A stretch of DNA of 64,000 nt, taken from assembly GCF_014649855.1 (NCBI RefSeq), contig NZ_BMTV01000033.1, positions 1-64,000 of the forward strand. Direction: 5' to 3'. Within the stretch, counting starts at the first letter, position 1, and every line of letters begins with the position of its first letter. The translations under genes and the position numbers were made by a program. Below, piece by piece: positions 39,419-48,569 of this stretch. The notes under the pieces are model-generated. The model was not told the DNA's origin and did not search any database. It worked only from the letters and a program-made list of their open reading frames with translations. The stretch comes from Streptomyces roseolus. Lineage in GTDB: Bacteria; Actinomycetota; Actinomycetes; Streptomycetales; Streptomycetaceae.

Positions 39419-42022
39419 TCAGGAGGGTGTGGGGCGCACCGCCAGGATCGCGATGTCGTCGGTGCTGTCGGCGCCGAGCCCGATCAGCAGCTCGTCGCAG
39501 AGGACGTCGAGCGGCTCGCGGGCCAGCCCGGCGGCATGGTGACGGAGCCGCTCCATGGCGTCGCTCAGCGACTCGTCCCGGCGCTCGATGAGGCCGTCCG
39601 TGTACAGCAGCACCGTCGCGCCCGCGGGCACGGCGTCGTACGCGCTGCGGCGGGGCACGTCCGGGTCCATGCCGAGGAGCAGCCCCGAACCGTCCTCCAG
39701 GAAACGGGTGCGGCCGTCATCCGTGACCAGCAGCGGCGGCAGGTGCCCGGCCGAGGAGTGCACCAGTTCCCACGGGCCCTCCGCCGGGCCCTTGATCAGA
39801 CCGTAGACACAGGTCGCGGTCGCCTCCTGGTGCAGGGTGTGGTTCGCCATGTCGAGACGGCGCAGCACCGTCTCCGGCGGCTCCTGGCGGTCGACGGCGA
39901 TGCCGCGCAGCATGCTCTGGAGCCGGCTCATGGCGATCGCCGCGTCCAGGTTGTGCCCGGTCACGTCGCCGATGACCAGCGCCGTGTCGCCGCTCGGCAG
40001 GAGGAAGCCGTCGTACCAGTCACCGCCGACCTGCGCGGTCGCGGACGACGCGGCGTACCGGGCCGCCAGGTCGAGGTGACGGACCTCGGGCAGGACGGGC
40101 AGCAGCGACCGCTGAAGCCGTTCGGCGATGTTCCGGGTGTCCTGGTAGAGGCGCGCGTTGTCGACGCCCAGCGCCAGGGCGCGGCCCAGTTCGTCGACGA
40201 GCGGCAGGTACTCCTCGGTGAACGCCTGGCCCCGTCCCGTACGGGCCACGGTCAGCGCGCCGATGGTCTCCCGCCGGGCGCGCAGCGGGGCGACGACGGC
40301 GCTGCGCGCGTCCAGCCGCTCGAACAGGGCCCCGAAGTCCGCGTCCAGCGGGCCTCCCGCGTCGGCCGGCGGGGGCTCGGTGAGCAGCAGCGGGCCGGCG
40401 CCGCTGAGCGCCCGGGCGAGCGGCCCCCGCGCCTCGTCGGTGAGCGGCGGCAAGGTGCCCTCGAAGTCCTCCGCGCGCGTCCCACGGGGTTCGCGGTGGA
40501 CCACGCACGCCCGCTCGACGCGCCCGTCCTCGGTGAGGAGGTCGACGGCGCACCAGTCCCCGAGCCGGCCGGTGAGGACCTGGCAGACCCGCTGGAGGAC
40601 GTCGTCCAGGCCGTGGGCGTTGCTGATCGCCGCTCCGGTCTCCGCGATGAGCGACACCGGGTGCGGTGACGGCGGGACCGCTTCGAGGCGCTGCCTTCCG
40701 GCTCGTTCCCAGGAAGCGGCGGCCCGCCTGTCGCCGGGGCGGCGCGGCCCGGAACCGCTGGACACGGCGGCGCGGGGGGAGAGCCGGGCGACGAACACCG
40801 TGCGGCCGTCCGCCGTCTCCTGCGTCTGGATGAAGAGCCGGACCGGGACGAGCGTCCCGTCGTGGTGCAGCGCGGGAAGCGGGACGGAGCGGCCCAGGAT
40901 GCGGGGCTCTCCGCTCAGCAGCAGGGACGTGAACGCCGTGATGTGCCGGGCGCGCAGGTGCTCCGGGATGATGGCGGTGAGCCGCTGTCCGACGAGCTCG
41001 TCCGCGTGCCAGCCGAGGAGGTCGGCGGCGGGGCCGTTCGCCGCGATGATGCGGTTCTGTTCGTCGGCGGCGAGCGTCGGCGCCCTGTGGGAGTGGATGT
41101 GCGCGGGGTCCCACGGCACGAGCTCCGCCGGTCCGGCGCCGGGCTCGCGCGGCACCACGGTCCACGCGGTGGGGGGTGCGCCGGCGAGCTGGCCGGTGAT
41201 CTCGTCGAGCAGCCACTGCTGGAAGACCCGGCTGCGGGGCAGCGCCGGCAGGGCGAGCAGCCGCTCGTCCTGGGCCGCCTGTTCCGCCACGTCCAGGACG
41301 TGGCGCAGGGTCTCGACCGCCGGTGCGGCGTCGGCGGGCACGGCCAGGGGCAGGGAGCGGATCTCCCCTTCGGCGGACTCGTGGCGCAGGGCCGCGGTGA
41401 CGCATCCGCTGATCACATTGCTGATGTCGTGGGCGGTGGCGAGGTCGCGCGGCGGTACGAGGTCCTCGCCCGCGGCCGAGGCGAGCTCCAGCTCCCGCAG
41501 CAGCAGGTGCCGGTGCTGCTGCGCGGCGGAGTACAGCGCGCCCGGTACGTCGACGAGGGTCACCGTCCGCGCCGACTCGGCGGGCGGCGGGGGAAGCTCC
41601 CAGACCGAGGGAGGCGGCCTCCCGTCGGGCCACAGCTCGAACCACGCCGCCTTGGTGCCGTCGCCGGTGTCGACGCCGTGCCGTGACGCCAGCCGGGCGA
41701 CGAGTACCAGCCCCTGTCCCGTACCGGCGTACGGAGGGCAGTCCTGCGGCACCAGGGCGCGCGACGGCCGGTGGTCCCCGACCGTGACGCGCACGCGGTG
41801 CCCGGACACCCGCGCGGAGACCTCGATCTCGGTTCGCGCGTGCAGCAGGGCGTTGGTCACCAGCTCGCTCACGAGGAGCTCGGCGGTGTCCGGCAGACCG
41901 GGCACCGTCTCCGGCGCGGTGCCGGCGAGGGCGGCCCGCACGAACCGCCGGGCCCGGGCGACGCTCTCCGGGACCGGAGGGAACCGGCGGGAGTTCGCCG
42001 CCGGGGCGGAGGTCTCGCCCAT
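39419..42022 (-). CDS. HATPase-PAS-GAF-PP2C signalling protein
   Basis: An 867-residue protein joining kinase-like and phosphatase modules of the partner-switching type. Order: RsbW-like HATPase (about 15-140, ELLVSELVTNALLHA and GTGQGLVLVARLA), a helical segment, a PAS domain (about 310-420, NRIIAANGPAADLLGWHADE), a GAF domain (about 475-640) and SpoIIE PP2C (about 650-865, AQVGGDWYDGFLL, IGDVTGHNLDAA, SSAGHLPPLLV, LLYTDGLIERRD, DDIAILAVRP). It could both phosphorylate and dephosphorylate its STAS partners. The ATG at 42022 has TGGAG upstream. Confidence 0.92.
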   Translation of the reverse strand: MGETSAPAANSRRFPPVPESVARARRFVRAALAGTAPETVPGLPDTAELLVSELVTNALLHARTEIEVSARVSGHRVRVTVGDHRPSRALVPQDCPPYAGTGQGLVLVARLASRHGVDTGDGTKAAWFELWPDGRPPPSVWELPPPPAESARTVTLVDVPGALYSAAQQHRHLLLRELELASAAGEDLVPPRDLATAHDISNVISGCVTAALRHESAEGEIRSLPLAVPADAAPAVETLRHVLDVAEQAAQDERLLALPALPRSRVFQQWLLDEITGQLAGAPPTAWTVVPREPGAGPAELVPWDPAHIHSHRAPTLAADEQNRIIAANGPAADLLGWHADELVGQRLTAIIPEHLRARHITAFTSLLLSGEPRILGRSVPLPALHHDGTLVPVRLFIQTQETADGRTVFVARLSPRAAVSSGSGPRRPGDRRAAASWERAGRQRLEAVPPSPHPVSLIAETGAAISNAHGLDDVLQRVCQVLTGRLGDWCAVDLLTEDGRVERACVVHREPRGTRAEDFEGTLPPLTDEARGPLARALSGAGPLLLTEPPPADAGGPLDADFGALFERLDARSAVVAPLRARRETIGALTVARTGRGQAFTEEYLPLVDELGRALALGVDNARLYQDTRNIAERLQRSLLPVLPEVRHLDLAARYAASSATAQVGGDWYDGFLLPSGDTALVIGDVTGHNLDAAIAMSRLQSMLRGIAVDRQEPPETVLRRLDMANHTLHQEATATCVYGLIKGPAEGPWELVHSSAGHLPPLLVTDDGRTRFLEDGSGLLLGMDPDVPRRSAYDAVPAGATVLLYTDGLIERRDESLSDAMERLRHHAAGLAREPLDVLCDELLIGLGADSTDDIAILAVRPTPS

Positions 42023-42175
42023 GACTCCAGTCTGTACCAGCGGCCCCCGCCGCGCGGCCGGCGGCGGCACGCCACGTGGCGGACGGGTGAGCGGGCCGCC
42101 GCCGCGGAGGTGGGCCGCCGTGGCACGCGACGCACCGGCGGCGCATGGTCGGTCGCCCCCGCGGGGCCGCCGGGC

Positions 42176-42595
42176 TCACCGTGGCCGGGGCGGGGTGAAC
42201 GCGACGAGTTCCACTTCGAAGCCGTCCGCGTTCTCCAGGTAGGCCGCGTAGTGCTGCTCGCCGCCGGCGTACGGGTGCGGCTCGGGGAACATCAGGTTCC
42301 AGCCGTGCCGGGCCGCCTCGGCGACCAGGTTCTCGACGGCAGCGGCGTCCTCGGTGTGGAAGGCCAGGTGGTTGAGCACGGGGCGACGGCGGTCGTGCCG
42401 GTCGGCGGTGAGAGCGGCGGACTGCTCGATGACGAGGTACGTGGGCCCGAGGAGCCGGCTGCGGCCCGTGTCCCAGCTCTGGGAGACCGTGTAGCCGAGC
42501 GTCCGGAGCAACCATCCGAGCGAGGCGAGAGCGCGGTCGAGGTCGGGCACCCGGATCTCGACGTGGTGCAGTGTCCCGCGCACCGGCCGGTTCAC
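42176..42595 (-). CDS. VOC family protein (glyoxalase-like)
   Basis: A 139-residue VOC protein with both beta-alpha-beta-beta-beta modules: GTLHHVEIRVPDLDRALASLGWLL at the start, PVLNHLAFHTEDAAAVENLV in the middle and DGFEVELVAF at the end. His (LHHVEI), His (NHLAF) and Glu (FEVELV) are in the places of the metal ligands, so an active lyase or dioxygenase-like site is possible. No neighbour points to a substrate. Confidence 0.9.
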   Translation of the reverse strand: MNRPVRGTLHHVEIRVPDLDRALASLGWLLRTLGYTVSQSWDTGRSRLLGPTYLVIEQSAALTADRHDRRRPVLNHLAFHTEDAAAVENLVAEAARHGWNLMFPEPHPYAGGEQHYAAYLENADGFEVELVAFTPPRPR

Positions 42596-42859
42596 GCGGT
42601 CACCGCCGGCGGCCGGGGCGCCGTCCGCTCCCCGTCGTGCCTGCCGCCGGCCACCGGACGACGCCCGTCCACGTCTCTCACTTCAGCCACCTCGGCGGTA
42701 CAGGAGTCGACTCCGCTCTCCGGGGCGGCCGCCCTGCTCGACGGTCACCGCGAGATCATCGGAGAAGTCAACCCTCCCGCGCTCCCCGGCCGCGGCCGGT
42801 ACCGCGCGGCCTCGTCGCAGCGCGCCGGACGAGCGCCGCCGGAGGGGCGGCGCAAGGAC

Positions 42860-44911
42860 TTACGGGGTCCAGTCGCCCAGCCAGTCCGCGACCTCCTGGG
42901 AGGCGGCCTGGGCCGCGGTCAGGTGGGGGCGGTCGGAGCTCTGCGGGCCGGCCCCCGGGCCGGTGTTCATGTACTCGGCGAAGCGGTCCTCCTTCCAGGA
43001 GAACCCGCCCATGTCGGTCCAGGGCGTGCGCTTGATCGCCGCGCTCAGCTCGGAGTTGCGGACGGTGGTCTGGGGGTCCGCCGTGGTGTCGCCGCCGGGG
43101 TGCCAGTTGCGGCCGAGGTGGAAGGAGCCCGCGGTCACGTCACCGTTGATCGTGGAGCGGTTGATGAGGATGCCCTTGCGGCCGGCCGGGGTGCTGGGGG
43201 CGGTGACGTACCCGGCCGAGGTGCCGTCCCAGCGCTTCTTCAGGGTGATGACCGACCGGTCGATCACGGCGGTGGCACGGCCGAAGACGAAGTCGACGTT
43301 GCCGACGACGTAGGAGTTCGTCATGTAGACGCGGCCGGGCTTGTCCTTCGCCGCGGTCTCCAGCTCCAGGGTGTCCTGGTCACCGGTGACGATGAGGCTG
43401 TCCAGCACGATCCTGTCGGCCGTCGTGAGCAGCGCCACCGCCTGGTGGCCCGTCAGGGACTGGTGGGCGGCCTCGTCGAAGTCGTTGGAGACGGTGAGGT
43501 TGCGGAGGTGGGAGTCGTCCGAGCGGACGGCGACGGTGGCGCTCCCGGGAGTGCCGTACGTCCCCGAACCGTCGGGCTTGGGCATGCCGGCCGCGTTCCC
43601 GTACACGATGACCGTGTCCTTGCGGCTCGCGCCCGAACCCTGGATGGTGACGTGCGGCTTGTTCGCCGGAACGCTCACCGTCTCGCGGTACGTGCCCGGC
43701 TTCACGGAGATGACGACGCGGCCGGTGTTGCCGGCGGGTACGGCGTCCACCGCGGCCTGGACCGTCCGGTACTGGCCGGTGCCGTCCTTGGCGACGGTCA
43801 GGGTGGCGGCGGCCGCTTCGGCGGCGGTGGCGACCTTGCCCACGGCCGCCCTCGGGCCGGACCCCGCCTTCACCCGTGCCGGTACGTCGGCGGCCGCGTC
43901 CGCCGTGTAGGCGTAGTGCGCCTTCGGGTCGAAGGCCGTCCCGCCGCTCTCGTTGCGGCCGCTGGTGCCGGAGAAGAGGTTGCCGCGCTGGACCAGGGCG
44001 GCGGTGGCGTCCTTGATGACGGGGTTGCGGACGCCCTGGAAGTACGAGTTCTCCAGGACCATCCGCGTCCGGCCGCGGGCGTAGTTGCCGTAGGCGGAGG
44101 TGATGGCGGTGCCGGCCACGTCCTCCAGGTAGTTGTTGTAGAGGTGGGCGTGGGCGGCGTTGTCCGTCGACGGGTTGCGCTGCTCCGTCTCGCGGATCCA
44201 GTTGTGGTGGACGGTGATGTCGGTGACCAGGTTCTCGGTCCAGCCGATGCCGAAGGCCTTGTTGGCGTTGTTCAGCCTGTTCCAGGAGACCGTCACGTAC
44301 GTGCTGTCCTTGCGGACGTCGATCAGGCCGTCGGCGGTGTGCCGGAGATCGTTGTGGTCGATCCACACGTGGTGGGCGCCGTCCATCTGGACGGCGTCGA
44401 AGTCGTGTTCCTTGTCGTTCCACACGCCCTGGTACGAGTCCCGGATGGTCAGGTTCCGGATGATCACGTTGTGCACGCCCTGGCCCAGGAAGAACCCGCC
44501 GCCGACGATGTGCCCGGAGGTTCCGGAACCGATGATCGTCTTGTCCGAGGCGACCTTGATCTCCTTGCCGACGGGGGCCACGGTGATGGCGCCGGCGACG
44601 ACGATGACGTACGGCTCGGCGGCGGTCGCGTACTTCTCCAGGTCGGCGAGCGACGTGACGGTGACGGTCCTTCCGTTCCGTCCGCCGTACGTACCGTTCT
44701 GCCCGAGGGCGTCGACCGAGGCGAAGCCGTCGGCGGCGTCGGCCGCCCCTGCGGGCACCTCGGCCGCGACGGCCCTGTCGCCCTCGCCCGGTCCCAGGCC
44801 GAACACGGACCCGTAGGCCAGAACGCCGGCAGCGGCCAGCGCCATCGGCAGCCCCAGCGCCAGAGCCTTGCGGGGCCTGCGGTGACGCGCGGCGCGGTGG
44901 TGGGAGGTCAT
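42860..44911 (-). CDS. secreted pectate lyase-pectinesterase fusion (PL1-CE8)
   Basis: A 683-residue extracellular enzyme combining two pectin-degrading activities. A basic then hydrophobic N-terminus (RRPRKALALGLPMALAAAGV) is the signal peptide. Residues about 75-330 form a PL1 pectate lyase with VWIDHNDLRHTADGLIDV and VTVSWNRLNNANKAFGIGW. Residues about 365-640 form a CE8 pectinesterase with TVAKDGTGQYRTVQAAVDAVP, GHQAVALL, TGDQDTLELE and GNVDFVFGRATAVID, which carry the two catalytic Asp residues. The esterase would demethylate pectin and supply the lyase with its preferred substrate. Confidence 0.92.
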   Translation of the reverse strand: MTSHHRAARHRRPRKALALGLPMALAAAGVLAYGSVFGLGPGEGDRAVAAEVPAGAADAADGFASVDALGQNGTYGGRNGRTVTVTSLADLEKYATAAEPYVIVVAGAITVAPVGKEIKVASDKTIIGSGTSGHIVGGGFFLGQGVHNVIIRNLTIRDSYQGVWNDKEHDFDAVQMDGAHHVWIDHNDLRHTADGLIDVRKDSTYVTVSWNRLNNANKAFGIGWTENLVTDITVHHNWIRETEQRNPSTDNAAHAHLYNNYLEDVAGTAITSAYGNYARGRTRMVLENSYFQGVRNPVIKDATAALVQRGNLFSGTSGRNESGGTAFDPKAHYAYTADAAADVPARVKAGSGPRAAVGKVATAAEAAAATLTVAKDGTGQYRTVQAAVDAVPAGNTGRVVISVKPGTYRETVSVPANKPHVTIQGSGASRKDTVIVYGNAAGMPKPDGSGTYGTPGSATVAVRSDDSHLRNLTVSNDFDEAAHQSLTGHQAVALLTTADRIVLDSLIVTGDQDTLELETAAKDKPGRVYMTNSYVVGNVDFVFGRATAVIDRSVITLKKRWDGTSAGYVTAPSTPAGRKGILINRSTINGDVTAGSFHLGRNWHPGGDTTADPQTTVRNSELSAAIKRTPWTDMGGFSWKEDRFAEYMNTGPGAGPQSSDRPHLTAAQAASQEVADWLGDWTP

Positions 44912-45370
44912 GTGCACTGTCCGTTTCCGTGGAGGGAGTGGTCGACCTCCTGTCGCCACCGGGGACGGAAAGGTTGCCGGGCCGGTGAAAGATGGTCGAG
45001 GAAGTCTCCCGAGCTGCGCCGTGCGGCGCGATCCGGTCTCGGGCAGCCCGGTGTCCCGTGTCCCCGGCCGAGGCGACGCCGCAGGCCGCCGTGACCGCGG
45101 CTGCCCCGGGCCGGGCCGCCCCCGTCCGGGCCCGACGTACGCGGGGAGCAGCGTCCCTGACCTGGCTTGATTCACTCGCAGGGGAACGTGACCGAACAGC
45201 AGGGGCACTGTGGTGACTGCTCTCCGGGGCGGGCAGGTGGTCGGTCGGCTCATCGGTTGTGTGACGAGATGTCATAGGGGACGTTCGGGTGGCGTCCGTC
45301 TTGAGCCGCAACCGACCGTGGCGCACCCGTAGTCGTCTGCCGCAGTGGCATGACGACCAAGGAGGCACCT
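44912..45370. other. intergenic region, 459 bases, between divergent genes
   Basis: No gene seen. It should hold promoters for the pectinase (minus) and the 112-residue protein (plus). Visible elements are a direct repeat GCAGGGG (45178 and 45199, 21 bases apart) and a short dyad TGAC-GAGAT-GTCA (45262-45274); neither has a recognised binder. Confidence 0.45.
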
Positions 45371-45709
45371 GTGACTGGTTTTCAGGCTTTCACTTCGAGC
45401 ACCGCGGGTCTGATGGACCTCGACCCGTACCGCTTCCCCGCCGCACTCGTCGACGACCTGCCGGAGCCGGCGTCGACCGCCTGCCGCGCCATGGAGCCCG
45501 GCACGACCTCTCCGCCCGCACCCGACCCCGCGGGCCGCCTGTTCTCGCCCCTCGAGCCGGCCGACCATCGTCGCCTCGAACTGCACGCCGCCCTCACCAC
45601 CGCGGGCATCGCGCCCCGGCCCGGTGATCTCGACGCCATCGAGGCGCTGTGCAGGCTGGACGACACCACCCACGCCGCGCTCCGGCGGTGGATCAGCCGC
45701 GCCGCCTGA
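45371..45709 (+). CDS. conserved hypothetical protein
   Basis: A 112-residue protein starting VTGFQAFTSSTAGLMDLDPYRF. It is mostly hydrophilic with a Pro-rich middle (SPPAPDPAGRLF) and a helical C-terminus (GDLDAIEALCRLDDTTHAALRRWI). No family recognised. The GTG at 45371 is chosen over an ATG at 45350 because AAGGAGG (45359-45365) ends five bases before it, an ideal ribosome site. It stands alone. Confidence 0.7.
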   Translation: MTGFQAFTSSTAGLMDLDPYRFPAALVDDLPEPASTACRAMEPGTTSPPAPDPAGRLFSPLEPADHRRLELHAALTTAGIAPRPGDLDAIEALCRLDDTTHAALRRWISRAA

Positions 45710-45798
45710 CCCGCACGGCAGGTGACTCCGGCGGCACCCGACGCCGAGGCACGGACGCGCGATGACGCCGGCGCCTGCGAGCCCGGCGGCCGCGGGCC

Positions 45799-46059
45799 GG
45801 TGGTGCGGTCCCCACGGCCGGCGGGCGCGTCGGCAGACACCACCTGCCGCCGCCCTGGGGCCTCGGCATCTCGGTCGGCGCCCGGGGCGAGAAGGCCCGC
45901 GTCACGATGCGGTTCCGCGTGGAGGATTCGTTCCTCGCGACGGCGTACCGCCGCTTCACCCTGGCCGTCACCGGGAACGAACCCGTCGAGGACCAGGTCC
46001 GTCGGTTCGTCGGACGTATCGACACGTCCGACCCGCGTTCGACCGCCCCGTCCGACTGA
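45799..46059 (+). pseudogene. start-less coding fragment, probable gene remnant
   Basis: From about 45799 to the TGA at 46057-46059 one frame has strong third-position GC and reads as natural protein, including PPWGLGISVGARGEKARV and MRFRVEDSFLATAYRRFTL. There is no start codon at the 5' end of the coding-like part; the only ATG is internal, at 45907, giving 50 residues. A stop lies upstream at 45763. It looks like the 3' end of a truncated gene. The family is not recognised. A functional 50-residue ORF from 45907 is the alternative. Confidence 0.45.
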
Positions 46060-46122
46060 TCCGCTCCCGGTGCGCCGAGCCGGCCGTCCGGGCGGCGCGG
46101 TCAGGCCACCGGGGTCACCGCG

Positions 46123-47058
46123 TCATTCCGTCCTCCACGGCCTGAGCTTCTCGGGGTTGAGCACGGCCCAGATCCGGCGGATCCGGCCGTCCGCGATGTC
46201 GAACGCGTACACCGACACGACCGTGCCGTCCAGGTGGGCCGCCAGGCCGGGCTGCCCGTTGACCGTGCGCTCCCGGAGCGCGAGGCGGCCCGGAAGGGTC
46301 CGCTCGGCGAAGAAGCGGGCGATCCGTTCGGCGCCCTCGATCGGATGGAGCAGCGCCGTGACGAGTCCGCCGCCGTCCCCGACCGCGGTGGCGTCGGGGT
46401 CGAGCAGGCCGATGAGGGCGCTGATGTCCGCGGCCTGCCACGCCAGCTTGAAATCTCGGACGACACCGGCCCGTTGGGCCGAAGGCGACAGGGGTGCCCG
46501 TGAGGCGTCGATACGGCGCCGGGCCGAGGCGGCCAGCTGGCGGCAGGCCGCCGGTGTGCGGCCGACGATGTCGGCGACCTCACCGAAGGGGTAGCGGAAG
46601 ACGTCGTGGAGGACGAACGCCACGCGTTCCGCCGGCGTCATCGATTCGAGCACGACGAGGAAGGCCATGCCGACCGACTCGTCGAGCGTGACGCGGTCGA
46701 CCGGATCGGCCGTACCGTCGTGCGCGCTGCCGGCCGGCCACTCGGCGTGCGCGGGCAGCGGTTCGGGCACCCACTCCCCCACGTAACGCTCCCGTCGTGC
46801 CCTGGCCGAGCGCAGCACGTCGAGGCAGATGCGGCCGGCGACCTTGGTCAGCCATCCCCCCGGGGACGTCACCGCCTCCCGTTGCCGCGCCGGCATCGCG
46901 TACCAGCGGGCGTACGTCTCCTGTACGACGTCCTCGGCCTCGGCCAGGGAGCCCAGCATCCGGTACGCGAGGTTGACCAGCCGGCGGCGCTCGGCCGCGA
47001 GCGCCCTCGTCGTCGAGTCCTGTCGGCCGTCCTGGGGCGCGGTCGCGCGGTACGTCAT
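46123..47058 (-). CDS. sigJ: ECF41-group sigma factor with C-terminal SnoaL domain
   Basis: A 311-residue sigma factor of the SigJ/ECF41 type. Region 2 (about 20-85, LVNLAYRMLGSLAEAEDVVQETY), the group marker YVGEWVPEPLP in the linker (about 91-101), region 4 (about 130-185) and a SnoaL-like domain (about 195-305) that ends NPEKLRPW, close to the NPDKL motif that controls activity in this group. The fused domain acts instead of a separate anti-sigma factor. Upstream it has a matching ECF41-type promoter, so it probably autoregulates, and the divergent SnoaL-like gene shares the control region. Confidence 0.92.
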   Translation of the reverse strand: MTYRATAPQDGRQDSTTRALAAERRRLVNLAYRMLGSLAEAEDVVQETYARWYAMPARQREAVTSPGGWLTKVAGRICLDVLRSARARRERYVGEWVPEPLPAHAEWPAGSAHDGTADPVDRVTLDESVGMAFLVVLESMTPAERVAFVLHDVFRYPFGEVADIVGRTPAACRQLAASARRRIDASRAPLSPSAQRAGVVRDFKLAWQAADISALIGLLDPDATAVGDGGGLVTALLHPIEGAERIARFFAERTLPGRLALRERTVNGQPGLAAHLDGTVVSVYAFDIADGRIRRIWAVLNPEKLRPWRTE

Positions 47059-47098
47059 CGTCCTGAGGCTCCTCGGTCGGATCTTCCTTCACCGTGAT

Positions 47099-47159
47099 GA
47101 CGTGGCAGCGCCCCGGAATGTGAGGCGGCCCGCCTCACATTCCGCCGGGCCGTCCCGTC
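47099..47159. promoter_or_regulatory. divergent ECF41-type promoters on a perfect palindrome
   Basis: A 29-base perfect inverted repeat (47115-47143, 14-bp arms plus centre C) contains CCTCACA on each strand. On the plus strand CCTCACA (47133-47139), 16 bases and CGTC (47156-47159); on the minus strand CCTCACA (47125-47119), 16 bases and CGTC (47102-47099). Both match the published ECF41 promoter form TGTCACA-N16-CGTC in the last five -35 bases, spacing and -10, so one sigma factor can drive both the sigJ-like gene and the divergent gene. Confidence 0.7.
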
Positions 47160-47283
47160 GTACCCGGTGAAGGAACGCGACGGAAGCGGGCGGAGGTCGT
47201 ACGCCATGGAAGCCGCCGTGCTCAAGGCCGGCCGCGCCGCCCGCCTCCCTTCCCGCAGCACACCCTCACCGAAGGAGTACACG

Positions 47284-47727
47284 ATGACCACCACCAGCGA
47301 GTCCGAGGTCCGAGCTCTTCTGGCGAGCCGTGCCGACGCCCAGCAGTCCAAGGACATCGACCGGCTCATGTCGTTCTACGCCTCCGGCGCCGTCTACTAC
47401 GACGTCGTCCCGCCCCTGCGGTTCACGGGAACCGGGGAGATCCGGCGGAACTTCCTGCGCTGGTTCGACGGGTACGTCGGCGGGATCGGCCTGGAGACGC
47501 ACGACCTCACCCTCGTGACCGGCGGGGACACCGCGTTCGCGCACATGCTCCACCGCGACTCGGGAGAGCGGAAGGGCGGGCTCCAGGCCTCGATATGGGT
47601 CCGGGAGAGCGTCTGCCTCCGCAAGTCCGGCGGCACCTGGTCGATCACGCACGAGCACGTCTCGATCCCCGTCGACCCGGCCACCATGACGGTCTGGCTC
47701 CCGTCCGACAAGGACCAGCTCGCCTGA
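47284..47727 (+). CDS. SnoaL/NTF2-like protein, probable ECF41 target
   Basis: A 147-residue alpha+beta-barrel protein of the nuclear transport factor 2 superfamily (ADAQQSKDIDRLMSFYASGAVYYDVVPPLRF, later GGTWSITHEHVSIPVD). Such domains bind small hydrophobic ligands or act as isomerases; the same fold is fused to the divergent sigma factor. AAGGAG lies seven bases before the ATG. The promoter matches the ECF41 consensus, so it is probably the output gene of that sigma factor. Substrate unknown. Confidence 0.88.
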   Translation: MTTTSESEVRALLASRADAQQSKDIDRLMSFYASGAVYYDVVPPLRFTGTGEIRRNFLRWFDGYVGGIGLETHDLTLVTGGDTAFAHMLHRDSGERKGGLQASIWVRESVCLRKSGGTWSITHEHVSIPVDPATMTVWLPSDKDQLA

Positions 47728-47868
47728 CCCCGTCCGAGCCCGCGGCCGCGCCGTCGGCCCGGTGGCCGCCGCGTCCTGGGTTTTCCCGTCGTTTCCCAGC
47801 GTGGCCGATGAGTTCGCGGCGTGCGGGCGGTCCACACTCGTGACACCCCCAGCAGGAAGGACACCGCC

Positions 47869-48474
47869 ATGTCGGAGCTTCTCGTCGACTTCATCACCTC
47901 CCTCGACGGCTACGCGTCGGGAGAGGGGTGGCCCGGCTTCTGGGGACTGGAGGGTCCGGAGTACCTCGCGTGGCTCGGCGAGCAGCCCGAGGCCACGTAC
48001 CTCATGGGAGCGAACACCTACCGTCTGATGTCGGGCTTCGCGGCGGGCGAGGTCCCGGCGGGCCAGGACGAGTTCCGGCCCGAGGAGGAGGCGTCCGTCG
48101 ACGAGCTCACACGAGCCTCCAAGGTGGTCTTCTCCTCTTCCCTCGACGAGCCCCTGACCTGGTCCAACTGCACGCTCGTCCGCGACGACGCCGTCGAGGC
48201 GGTCCGCGCCATGAAGGCGACCGGCTCGGGGCTCCTCAGCACGATCGGCAGCCTCGGCCTCTCCCGGTCCCTGCTGCGGGCCGGTCTCGTCGACCGCTTC
48301 CGGGTCGTGATGTTCCCGGTGATCACCGGGGCCACCGGCGAGGAACGCATCTACGACGGCTATCCGGACGTCGCCCTGGAGATGACCGACCACCGCACCT
48401 TCGACGGCCGCATCCAGCTGGTCGAGTACAAGCCGCGCGTGCTGGACCACCCGCCGCTCGGCGCGCCCGCCTGA
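47869..48474 (+). CDS. dihydrofolate reductase family (RibD C-terminal-like) protein
   Basis: A 201-residue reductase-like protein with the family pattern LLVDFITSLDGYASGEGWPG, YLMGANTYRLMSGF, KVVFSSSLDEPLTW, STIGSLGLSRSLLRAGLVD and FPVITGATGEERIYD. The last block binds NADPH in RibD-type domains. It is not the housekeeping DHFR; the substrate is unknown. GGAAGGA before the ATG at 47869 sets the start. It may be cotranscribed with the SnoaL-like gene 141 bases upstream. Confidence 0.9.
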   Translation: MSELLVDFITSLDGYASGEGWPGFWGLEGPEYLAWLGEQPEATYLMGANTYRLMSGFAAGEVPAGQDEFRPEEEASVDELTRASKVVFSSSLDEPLTWSNCTLVRDDAVEAVRAMKATGSGLLSTIGSLGLSRSLLRAGLVDRFRVVMFPVITGATGEERIYDGYPDVALEMTDHRTFDGRIQLVEYKPRVLDHPPLGAPA

Positions 48475-48569
48475 CCCCCGGCCGGTCCTGCGGCGGACCG
48501 CCGTGGCTCGGCGGCGCGAGGCGGTCTCCCGTTCCGGGCCCGCCCCGGCCGCGGTGCCTCGTCCGCCGT

